Positions 6,488 to 14,413 of a stretch of DNA of 30,074 nt are shown one piece after another. Location of the stretch: IMG/VR virus record IMGVR_UViG_3300020109_000096, positions 1 to 30,074 of that record. One strand, 5' to 3'. Under the pieces are notes generated by a model. That model saw only the letters and a program-made list of their open reading frames with translations. It made no database searches and was not told the DNA's origin. The number at the start of each line of letters is the position of its first letter. Position 1 is the stretch's first letter. The position numbers and the translations under genes were made by a program. This DNA is from a virus.

Positions 6488-7135
6488 TTAAAGTTGACCG
6501 TACTCTCTAACAATTTGATATCTTATTCTTTCAAAATCTGAATGATAATCATATATTTCATTTTTTCTATTCATCATTAATTGAGAATAATCTGCCAGTA
6601 TATTTCTAATTCTAGAATCTTGTATTACTGATTCCATCCAAAAAACTATAACATCTCTTTCACCAGAAAGCACTTTATTTACTTTGTGGTAAATTCCTGT
6701 TGGATATACTAAAACTTGTCCTGGGTTTAATTTATATTCTACTTCCTTGTTTCCAACATTTAACACTAATTCTCCGCCTTCATAATCATCGGGAGAACTA
6801 AGGAAACAAGTGCAACTCCAATCTGTTCTTACTTGATCGATTAGGTAGAAATCATTATGATAGTCATAATGCATACCTTTTGTATATCTTAAAAATTTGG
6901 GAAGGGTTGTCGCTCTAGGCGTGAACATGTAAGAAAACTGTTCGCATCTTTTAAATGCTTTATCAGTGTATTCTGTCAAACTATCTAAATGTATTTCATC
7001 ATCAATTACTTCATTATATTTTATTTTTTTGTCGCTAGATCCAGATATAGACCCATCAGAAAATGAACAAAATTTGTAAAATTCTAAAATTGAATTTACA
7101 GTTACTTCATCAATCAAATTAATAGTATAGATCAT
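6488..7135 (-). CDS. 2OG-Fe(II) oxygenase (PKHD/PiuC-type), 215 aa
   Basis: The central part has the PKHD-type hydroxylase layout. RTDWSCTCFLSSP (103-115) is followed by DYEGGELVL (117-125), a proline-glycine turn, LVYPTGIYH (142-150) and a conserved GERD. Iron ligands are H93 and D95 (YHNDFY) and H150; R160 is the expected 2OG-binding arginine. The remaining C-terminal helices (residues 165-215) are typical of this subgroup. The ATG at 7135 lies four bases beyond a TAA (7140-7142) belonging to a second copy of the upstream gene's 3' end. Substrate unknown; probably co-transcribed with the fibres. Confidence 0.9.
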   Translation of the reverse strand: MIYTINLIDEVTVNSILEFYKFCSFSDGSISGSSDKKIKYNEVIDDEIHLDSLTEYTDKAFKRCEQFSYMFTPRATTLPKFLRYTKGMHYDYHNDFYLIDQVRTDWSCTCFLSSPDDYEGGELVLNVGNKEVEYKLNPGQVLVYPTGIYHKVNKVLSGERDVIVFWMESVIQDSRIRNILADYSQLMMNRKNEIYDYHSDFERIRYQIVREYGQL

Positions 7136-7152
7136 ATTTTTAGTTCGGCAAC

Positions 7153-7247
7153 GGTTGTTCTCTTACGTATTTTTCAAAGTCGAAGGATTGTCACCCCGTG
7201 AGGTGTCCACCAGGGGTTGCTCTTTTACGTATTTTTCAAAGTCGAAG
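7153..7247 (-). repeat. 33-bp direct repeat at the 3' end of the 313-aa gene
   Basis: Two copies, 7215-7247 and 7153-7185, match at 31 of 33 bases and are separated by 29 bases (period 62). The upstream copy (7215-7247) encodes FDFEKYVKEQP in the gene's frame. The downstream copy encodes FDFEKYVREQPLPN and a stop at 7140-7142, but in another frame. Flanking bases on the outer sides do not match, so it is not a simple tandem duplication. Confidence 0.9.
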
Positions 7248-8104
7248 TATGGAAAATATTTTTCAAATTTTAATTCAGAAAGTAACTTTTTGATTTTCTC
7301 TGTTACAACAACTTCTTCTGGAATATACTTTTCTGCATAATCACTAATATCTAAAATTCTTGACGCCACCCAATCGTTTGAAGCCATAAATTCTTGTTTT
7401 ACATATTGATCTTCTGTTGAAAGATACTCGACTTCTTGATTTGGGTACTCTTTTAGATAAATTCTAGGATCCAAAGGAATTTTTATTTTAGAAGCATACT
7501 CAAAAGCTTTATATGGAGTTTCAAAATCATCAAGTGGTTTCATTAGTTTTCTGAGTTCATCTCTCCATTTAATCCACATTTCTTTTTCATTTTCCATTTT
7601 TTCTGGGGCATCTGGAAGAATACGCCAATCAGAATATAAAAGTAGCTTTTGTATCTCACTGATTTTTTTCACATATTTTGCTTGATAATAAAAAGATCTG
7701 TCCCATAATTTTTTTACATCTTCAACCCAAGCACTACGTTTTGCTTGTTTTTGAACTCTACCTACACTCTCAAACAATTCATATAATTCTCTTGCTTGCT
7801 CATTTGATCCTTCTTTGAACACATATGATGCCCAATAACTAGATTTTGTTTCAAAATCATATCTGTTTCTTTTCTTTTGACAAAAATATGTATTGTCATT
7901 ATAAAATACCAAAAATTCTATTTCATCTTTTCCTGAATCGTGCCAATTAGAAGGAATTGCTTTTAAAATTATATTTTCCCAAACTTCTTCAGTAAAACGA
8001 GTACACATATCTGATCTCGCCGCAAGTTTTTCTTGGAAGTTAATTTCCATACTTACTTGCCTTTGCAACTCTGTAATTTTAGTTCTGTTCGTAATTTCTT
8101 CCAT
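7163..8104 (-). CDS. Putative tail-fibre assembly protein (313 aa), altered C-terminus
   Basis: A charged, mainly helical protein. Residues 153-186 (LLLYSDWRILPDAPE, then WIKWRDELRKL) match the tryptophan/arginine signature of phage tail-fibre assembly or tail chaperone proteins, where DW, LPD, WxxWR and LR are spaced in this way. Its place downstream of four fibre genes agrees. The call is inferred from this motif and context. The ATG at 8104, two bases after the preceding stop, is preferred to a TTG at 8128. A late-promoter-like sequence lies at 8141-8148. The last 16 residues follow a repeat that puts an older-looking ending out of frame, so the C-terminus may be recently changed. Confidence 0.8.
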   Translation of the reverse strand: MEEITNRTKITELQRQVSMEINFQEKLAARSDMCTRFTEEVWENIILKAIPSNWHDSGKDEIEFLVFYNDNTYFCQKKRNRYDFETKSSYWASYVFKEGSNEQARELYELFESVGRVQKQAKRSAWVEDVKKLWDRSFYYQAKYVKKISEIQKLLLYSDWRILPDAPEKMENEKEMWIKWRDELRKLMKPLDDFETPYKAFEYASKIKIPLDPRIYLKEYPNQEVEYLSTEDQYVKQEFMASNDWVASRILDISDYAEKYIPEEVVVTEKIKKLLSELKFEKYFPYFDFEKYVKEQPLVDTSRGDNPSTLKNT

Positions 8105-8106
8105 GG

Positions 8107-8763
8107 TCAAGGAGTTTTTAAGTACCAACCTGTCAAGATATATTTATCTTGCGTGTAAACAGTTAAACCTCTATGTACATGAGTCATTCCAGCTGGCCAA
8201 AAAACAACTGTCCCTTGTGTGGGTCTTATTCTTCTCTTCTGATATAAAAATTCAGTTTCCCCCTCATTTTCTGGAAGAGTATTTAAATAAATCATCCAAA
8301 CTAATTCTCTGGGAGAATGAAAATACGTGCTGTTTTCATAATGCCAAACATGATAACCACCCATTGGTTCCGTTTTTTGCATTTTAACATCAGTAGACAT
8401 TAATCTGCATGATTTTAATTGTCCAAAAAAATTAATGTAGTGTAGGGCACAAGATTGCAAATATTGTTGCACTTGATATGTTATCGTTGGACTAGCATCT
8501 GATAATGCTATTGATAAATCTTTTCTGCCAAGATTGTTATCTGTAAACTGGTCGGTGCCATCCATGGTTTTGATGTCACTATCATCTTCAGATGGATGAA
8601 TTAAAGAAGAAGTTTGTGTAGTTCCTTCAAATGTATTAATAATAGTTTCGCAAAGTGACGCTGGAACAAAATCTTCCCAAACACCAATAAAATCTTGACA
8701 GTCAAATTTTGTCATTCTCGAATCTTTCATTAATTCGAGAGGTCTAATAGGTTGAATGCTCAT
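8107..8763 (-). CDS. 2OG-Fe(II) oxygenase-like protein (218 aa)
   Basis: The third oxygenase of the set and the most divergent. The core is GGYHVWHYEN (135-144), a strand LVWMIYLN, NEGETEFLYQ, the PTQGTVVFWPAG turn and THVHRG (194-199). Likely iron ligands are H141 and E143 (an HxE variant of HxD) and H195 or H197. The usual distal arginine seems replaced by K207 (DKYILTGWYL). Residues 1-130 are an N-terminal extension. Family knowledge says HxE enzymes can be active, but activity is not certain. It begins three bases after the 1,583-residue fibre gene, which ties it to fibre production. Confidence 0.83.
   Translation of the reverse strand: MSIQPIRPLELMKDSRMTKFDCQDFIGVWEDFVPASLCETIINTFEGTTQTSSLIHPSEDDSDIKTMDGTDQFTDNNLGRKDLSIALSDASPTITYQVQQYLQSCALHYINFFGQLKSCRLMSTDVKMQKTEPMGGYHVWHYENSTYFHSPRELVWMIYLNTLPENEGETEFLYQKRRIRPTQGTVVFWPAGMTHVHRGLTVYTQDKYILTGWYLKTP
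8141..8148 (-). promoter_or_regulatory. Possible internal T4-type late promoter
   Basis: GATAAATA on the minus strand differs by one base from the T4 late consensus TATAAATA. If used, transcription would start near 8135, about 31 bases before the ATG at 8104. That is nearly the leader length expected for the perfect late promoter at 27255-27262. It lies inside the oxygenase gene. Confidence 0.35.
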
Positions 8764-8766
8764 AAT

Positions 8767-11700
8767 TTAATATGCTTTAATTAAGTATTTTACTTTAAAA
8801 TATCTAGTCATTAATGGAACAGTTTTATTTGGTCTTAAATTGACTGTTGGAATTAATGCCTTGGAATTACTTAAAAGGAAATTTCCATCATTTAGGGTAC
8901 TTCCCAATTCCGACGTAGTGAAGTTTATGGATACCGTATTATTTAATGGCATACCAGAAGTACCTTTCCCCCCACCAGTATCGTTTCCCCAACCAAATAC
9001 ATTAATTGTAGATCCAAAAGTATTTAGTGACAGATAATGACTGTGTGTTTGAATGCCAGCAGGAGGTGAATATGATATGGAGTTAGCAGTGTTTGCGTTA
9101 ACATCAAGTGCTGCCAGATAGTCCCGTCCAGAAAGAGGTAAAGAATTATCTAATTGTACTGAACTGTTTTTATCAGATAACCAATAGTTAGAATAACTAA
9201 TTGTCATATCGATAAAAGTTCCTCCACCAAGGGGACCACCAAATGACTGTGGTAAAGATGGACCACCAGGAAGCTCTCCACTTAAATTATTAGTAGCCAC
9301 TCTTCGGCCGCCGCCAAATGTTGCTCTTGTTAACCAAGGAATCAACCCAGTAGTTTGGGCAGATGCAGTTGCAGTAATTATTTCGTGGGTATGACTAGGA
9401 ACAGTAACAATTCTTTCTTGTAAAGGTCCTACAGTTTGAGTTGTATTTCCAGAAATATTAAATCCCACGCTAGATAAAATTTCATCATATCCAGTTGTTC
9501 TGATTGTTCCCAATTTAAAGAACTCGCCATCTTGCCCGCCAGTAAATACTTGTTCTCTTGGATATGGTCCAGAAGCATCTAATTTAGCAATAAACCAACT
9601 CCCGCCTTCTGATCCAACGACAGTTCCACCACCAGAACCAGTACCAGCAGGTCCGTTTGCTGTGGGTAACATAGGAGAAGATACGCTGTTGCCATCTACA
9701 TTTCCCGTCCCCATAATTTTTCTATTTCTATAATTGGGCAACTTAAATGATCCACTATAAGTTTTTGTAGATCCACTAGTGGCAACAGCAGCAGTTCCTC
9801 CATATCTATTTTCAATTACAGCAAATAGATCTGGGTAATCTACGGCATTTAATGATTGTCCCTCACACACAATGAATCCAGGGTAACGAGAAGTTAAAGA
9901 ACCATCTAATGTGCCCCAAGAACCCGTTGCATCTTTAAATATAGAAATAACTGTTCCTATTGCAAGTCCATCAAGTTTTTTACCAATATCAGCATTATAC
10001 CACGTAGATGCTGATGAAGATGATGGTGCTGATCCAAGAACAGAAATTGACCAACTTCTAGACAGTGTGCCAACAGCAATATTTACAGTTGCTATTGGGC
10101 TTCCATATGCACCAGTTGTGAATTTTAAACTTAATGTTTGCCCATCATTAATTGGTGTGCTCGTTGATGTATATGCCCCGCCATCAATTGAAAATTGTGC
10201 GCCACTTGCTCCAGAAATAGCAACTGTTGCTGGCGAAGTAATTCCTTGTATTACTACAGTATTACTATAAACTACGGTACTTGCAAGTTGATTTAGTTTG
10301 TTAACAAAAGCAAAATCATCTGGCGTAGTATCTCCTGCTGATGTAGTTTCAATACTCCAGTCATCTGTTACCTGACCAGTTGCGGGATTACCAATACTTA
10401 CTGTAGTTGAAGCAGATCCAGTTGGTGTAGAAGAAGATGTTAATCTCAGTTGTAATGTTTGATTATTGGTTATTGTTGTTGTAGAAGTAGGAGTAACAAA
10501 ACCAGCACCATTTATGTTAACTAATGCTCCGCTAGTTGTAGCAACCTCAGCAGGAGAATTGATGCCAGTGATTGTAACTACATTACTATCAATTGCAGTT
10601 CCAGCAGCAACACCAGTTTGATTAATAAAATTGAAAAAATCTGGACCAGTATCAACTGTAAGTACAGTTTGTATAATCCAATCAACTGATGCACCAGCAC
10701 CAATAGTAACTAATGCTGTAGTAGCAGTGCCGATGACTGAAGCAGAAGTCATTCGCAATCTTAAAGTTTGACCATTATTAATTGTTCCTGTACCAGATCC
10801 TAATCCCACTCCGCCTATAATTAATTCAACTGGGACTGAAATTCCTCCAGGCGTAGATGCCGTTGCAGATATAGGAACATTTGTCCCTGTCATGCCAGAA
10901 ATTGTAACTTCGTTACTTGTTACTAAAGTAGATAGTCCAACATCCGTTTGGTCAGTAAAATCATATGGATTTGGAACAGAAGTTGGTAGATCTGCAGTTA
11001 TAATGTTCCAATTGGCATTAACAGTAGTGCCGCCAGCAGCGCCAACAATCAAGGTAGTCGTTTTACTAGAAGAAAAAGACGATGAAGATATCATTGAAAG
11101 ACCTAAGACATCATTATTAACTACTGTTGCTGTACTTGTTCCTAAATTAACTCCATTTTTAATTATAGTTGCTCCATTTGTAGCAGAAGCACTCACTGGA
11201 ACATTAATTCCAGTGATTGTTCTGTTTCCACTATATGATGTAGTTGTATTATAGGTTGTGCTGGGAGTTGCGTCAATGATTGAAGTAAAATCAGCTATTG
11301 GGTTGGGAATAGCATCATCCTCAGCGTATATAACTGTCAAAACACCATCAGTTCCGTTTGTTTGCGATCCACCACCGCCTGGTCCAGTACTAAAACTTGG
11401 CGCTGAAGTGTGATAGGTCAAATTATAGTAACTTCCACCGCCAGATCCACCACCAGCATCAGTATCACCCCCAGGTGTAAATCCATTACCTCCACCAGGA
11501 GAACCACCGCCACCGCCGCCACCACCGCCACCATCACCACCGTGGTTTGGCGCATTACCACCATTACCTAAACTAAGTGACGTAGATAAACCACCAGCAT
11601 TTCCTCCTGTTTGGAAAGGATTATATCCCCCATCATTACCACCACCACCGCCGCCACCGCCGCCGCCAGCAACAACAAGTACTGTGCCACTATAAACCAA

Positions 11701-13518
11701 AACACCAGCAGCTCCACCGCCGCCGCCAGCACCAGACCATCCACCAGGACCAGAATTTCCTCCAGTTCCCCCAGATCCACCACTGCTGCTAAAACTGTTA
11801 CTAGCTCCAGATCCGCCAGATCCATTTCCTACTCCTCCAGCTCCAGCGCCACCACCTCTTCCAACATATACTTGGATACTGGCACCAGGAGGCAAATTTT
11901 TGGCGGTTCCTTGAACTCTTCCCCCGCTACCACCAGTTCCGCCAGGGCTTCCCGCATCATAACCGCCTCCACCGCCCCCACCACCTTCTACAGTATAATT
12001 AAATTCTGTTATGGTAGCTGGTAGATTGAATGTTCCAGGTGATGTAAAATTTAATGTTGCCATAGGTCTTGTTGGTAAAACGGTAATTGTATGATAATCT
12101 GTAGTAAGTGTTCCTGAAATACTAGTTGCCGTTAAAGCGTATGTGGTGGTGGTTGTGGGATAAACCTCAATTCTACGATCAGCATCATAAGATACATTTC
12201 CGACTCCATTATTAATTACTAAATTAGTATGATCACCAGCAATTATCCATTGTAAGTAACCAACATCACCAGCAACTATCGTTTCAGATCCACTTAATTC
12301 TACTACAATTGGAGTTCTAATAGTAACAACTGCTTGCCGTACAGTAGATCCGCCAGCATTTACAGCCGTTATAGTATATGTAGTCGTTACCTCAAGGGAT
12401 CCTGCTGGAGTAAGTGCCCAAGGAAGAGTTGGTGGTGTTGAAGGATATACAACGAGAGATCCTGTTGGAGATACTGCACCAATTCCATTATCAATTGATA
12501 TTCCAGTTACATTTCTTCCACCTACAGACCAATTTAAAGTAACTGGATATCCTCTTGCTACTGTAGTAGAAGATGCAAAAAAATTAACTGATGGCGGAGG
12601 AGGATTTGATACTAGTAAACTAACATTTTCTTGCACTGTTCCACCAGGACCAGATGCAGTTACAATATAAACATATGTTCCAGGAGTCGTTGGTGCTACC
12701 ACTCTGGTTCCACTATTTAAAACAGAACCTATTCCTTGATTAATACTTACTGAAGATACAACTCCGCTTGTACTCCAAAGTAAGGTTGCTGTATCGCCAA
12801 CAATTATTGAAGGTACTGATATGTTAAATGAAACATATGGTGGAGGTGGTGCGGCAACAGTAAAACCATATTGTCCAGTAGTGGTTCCTCCTGGTCCAGT
12901 TGCAGTTATTCTAAAAATGTAAGTACCAGAAGAAGATGGAGAAAAAACTCTTGTCCCAGAATTAGGTACTGTTCCGATGCCACCATCAATAGATACAGAA
13001 GTTACTACGCCAGTAACATTCCAACGTAAAGTTACACTTTGCCCAAAAGGAACGGTTCCAACGCCAGCATCGCTCCCATCTTGTCTATCAATATTAAAAT
13101 TTACAAGAGTTGGTGGATTGAAAGTGCAACTTCCGTTATCTACTGTAGCAGACGGATTATAATTATTTGCATTTGGATTTGTGCATCCAGATATTGGACA
13201 CGCTCCAGTGGACATTCCAGAGTGTCTACCAAATAGAGCTACCTTACCAAGTTCTCCACTATCAACACCACCTTGTTGAATCATGTTAGAGACAGATCCA
13301 CCAAAGCGAGTTTGCCCATCACCATTAACCCAAAGATTAACCCAAAACTCTACGCCACCTTGTTCTCCATATCTTCCAAAAAATGTCGAGTATGAATATG
13401 TGATGGAATCGCGCAAAGGATCGCTTCCATCAGGGAACCAAAAAATTCCTTGGTTACATCCGACTGTTATGAATGCTAGATTAAAATTAGATGTAAAGTG
13501 ACCAAGTTGATATGCCAT
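8767..13518 (-). CDS. Large modular adhesin/tail fibre with Ig-like, glycine-rich and collar domains (1,583 aa)
   Basis: A modular receptor-contact protein. Residues 1-110 are a unique N-terminal domain. Residues 111-133 form a cysteine module with the pattern GCTNPNANNYNPSATVDNG. About 138-485 are four Ig/PKD-like beta-sandwich repeats, each with an NWSV- or RWNV-type strand and a ...SI(D/N)xGIGxV turn, joined by proline linkers. Residues 486-731 are a glycine-rich domain with runs of ten or more glycines. About 738-1160 are four further beta repeats (NxVTITGI ... TLxLRLTSS ... WSI). Around 1190-1270 is a phage tail-collar domain (GFIVCEGQSLN, FKLPNYRNRKIMG). The C-terminus (residues about 1270-1583) ends MTRYFKVKYLIKAY. 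It is probably a distal fibre or adhesin; no catalytic domain was seen. It sits between other collar proteins and oxygenases. Confidence 0.88.
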   Translation of the reverse strand: MAYQLGHFTSNFNLAFITVGCNQGIFWFPDGSDPLRDSITYSYSTFFGRYGEQGGVEFWVNLWVNGDGQTRFGGSVSNMIQQGGVDSGELGKVALFGRHSGMSTGACPISGCTNPNANNYNPSATVDNGSCTFNPPTLVNFNIDRQDGSDAGVGTVPFGQSVTLRWNVTGVVTSVSIDGGIGTVPNSGTRVFSPSSSGTYIFRITATGPGGTTTGQYGFTVAAPPPPYVSFNISVPSIIVGDTATLLWSTSGVVSSVSINQGIGSVLNSGTRVVAPTTPGTYVYIVTASGPGGTVQENVSLLVSNPPPPSVNFFASSTTVARGYPVTLNWSVGGRNVTGISIDNGIGAVSPTGSLVVYPSTPPTLPWALTPAGSLEVTTTYTITAVNAGGSTVRQAVVTIRTPIVVELSGSETIVAGDVGYLQWIIAGDHTNLVINNGVGNVSYDADRRIEVYPTTTTTYALTATSISGTLTTDYHTITVLPTRPMATLNFTSPGTFNLPATITEFNYTVEGGGGGGGGYDAGSPGGTGGSGGRVQGTAKNLPPGASIQVYVGRGGGAGAGGVGNGSGGSGASNSFSSSGGSGGTGGNSGPGGWSGAGGGGGAAGVLVYSGTVLVVAGGGGGGGGGGNDGGYNPFQTGGNAGGLSTSLSLGNGGNAPNHGGDGGGGGGGGGGSPGGGNGFTPGGDTDAGGGSGGGSYYNLTYHTSAPSFSTGPGGGGSQTNGTDGVLTVIYAEDDAIPNPIADFTSIIDATPSTTYNTTTSYSGNRTITGINVPVSASATNGATIIKNGVNLGTSTATVVNNDVLGLSMISSSSFSSSKTTTLIVGAAGGTTVNANWNIITADLPTSVPNPYDFTDQTDVGLSTLVTSNEVTISGMTGTNVPISATASTPGGISVPVELIIGGVGLGSGTGTINNGQTLRLRMTSASVIGTATTALVTIGAGASVDWIIQTVLTVDTGPDFFNFINQTGVAAGTAIDSNVVTITGINSPAEVATTSGALVNINGAGFVTPTSTTTITNNQTLQLRLTSSSTPTGSASTTVSIGNPATGQVTDDWSIETTSAGDTTPDDFAFVNKLNQLASTVVYSNTVVIQGITSPATVAISGASGAQFSIDGGAYTSTSTPINDGQTLSLKFTTGAYGSPIATVNIAVGTLSRSWSISVLGSAPSSSSASTWYNADIGKKLDGLAIGTVISIFKDATGSWGTLDGSLTSRYPGFIVCEGQSLNAVDYPDLFAVIENRYGGTAAVATSGSTKTYSGSFKLPNYRNRKIMGTGNVDGNSVSSPMLPTANGPAGTGSGGGTVVGSEGGSWFIAKLDASGPYPREQVFTGGQDGEFFKLGTIRTTGYDEILSSVGFNISGNTTQTVGPLQERIVTVPSHTHEIITATASAQTTGLIPWLTRATFGGGRRVATNNLSGELPGGPSLPQSFGGPLGGGTFIDMTISYSNYWLSDKNSSVQLDNSLPLSGRDYLAALDVNANTANSISYSPPAGIQTHSHYLSLNTFGSTINVFGWGNDTGGGKGTSGMPLNNTVSINFTTSELGSTLNDGNFLLSNSKALIPTVNLRPNKTVPLMTRYFKVKYLIKAY

Positions 13519-13543
13519 TACATATATGTCTCAACTACTATCT

Positions 13544-14410
13544 TTAGTGTTTGATTATGTATTCCACTAAAATAAAAGGAGATACCGCATCATCGAATGT
13601 TTCTGTTGGTTTAGTTGAAATATTAATTGTTGTTTTTAATCCAATTGCTGGAATATTAAATGTATTGTACTTCCATTTATAATTATGCGTATAAGTTGTT
13701 GGCATGGTTATTCTATGTGCATGTTGGGAAGACGTACTGGTTGTTCCCTCTGGTGCCTCTATAGTATAAATATCATTACCAGCAAATGGAGTACAATCAT
13801 TTGTTATACTAGGAACGGCTGGACCACTTCTTGAAGAAACCAAATAATTTCCAGTACAATTTAAAACAGTTTGATTTGCTAAATGGCCATGCCCCTGAAA
13901 ATCGCTGTCTGTTAAAGTAGCAATTTCAGTGTCTCTTGTTGTTGTACTATTATATCTTGGGTTTCCAAGCAACGCATCCTCTTGCCCAGAAACAACAAAT
14001 TGCCCTGTGTAAGAAATCTCTGTAGAAGTTCCTATGTTAGATGTTGCTTCAAACTCCGCACCAACTCTTTTTGTTGTGCCATCAGACAATGTTAATCCAG
14101 CATATGTTCCAGTTGCTGTTCCAGGTTGTATATATTTTGATCCTAAATCTGGTAATTGAAATTGATCGTTTCTTAAGGTTGCGCCTTCTTTTTTAAATTT
14201 ACTTTCGCTTCCAACGCCTAAAACTTCTGCTAAAGCTGGATATAGATTAGAAGACAATATACTTCCATCGCAACGCAAAAATCCAGCTGGTATTAAAGAT
14301 CTAAAAGTGGGGTCTGCAGGATCATTTGTTGCTGGTAATTGTGTTGAAAATAATTGAATGGTTCCTACCATTCCTCCAAACTTTGCTTTCTGTACTGCGT
14401 AATTTGCCAT
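13544..14410 (-). CDS. Collar-domain tail fibre protein (288 aa)
   Basis: A short fibre protein with a phage tail-collar-type N-terminal region. GGMVGTIQLFSTQLP is followed by PAGFLRCDGSILSSNLYPAL and QFQLPDLGSKYIQP, the usual order in collar domains. The rest is beta-rich with histidine-containing turns (GHGHLANQ, SQHAHRITMP) resembling metal-binding needle sections of T4 short-tail-fibre proteins. It ends SPFILVEYIIKH, similar to the ends of both neighbouring fibre proteins. It starts three bases after the 430-residue gene. The exact place in the virion is unknown. Confidence 0.85.
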   Translation of the reverse strand: MANYAVQKAKFGGMVGTIQLFSTQLPATNDPADPTFRSLIPAGFLRCDGSILSSNLYPALAEVLGVGSESKFKKEGATLRNDQFQLPDLGSKYIQPGTATGTYAGLTLSDGTTKRVGAEFEATSNIGTSTEISYTGQFVVSGQEDALLGNPRYNSTTTRDTEIATLTDSDFQGHGHLANQTVLNCTGNYLVSSRSGPAVPSITNDCTPFAGNDIYTIEAPEGTTSTSSQHAHRITMPTTYTHNYKWKYNTFNIPAIGLKTTINISTKPTETFDDAVSPFILVEYIIKH

Positions 14411-14413
14411 ATA

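Noticed and set aside
8104-8128. Longer start (TTG at 8128) for the 313-aa protein
   Set aside because: The ATG at 8104 lies two bases after the upstream stop, as in the rest of the block, and gives a normal leader from the late-like site at 8141-8148. The TTG form would have almost no leader.
11460-11960. Repetitive GC-rich CCACC/GCCGCC tract, considered as a DNA repeat array or CRISPR
   Set aside because: The repeats are glycine codons of the poly-glycine domain, with no constant repeat-spacer structure.
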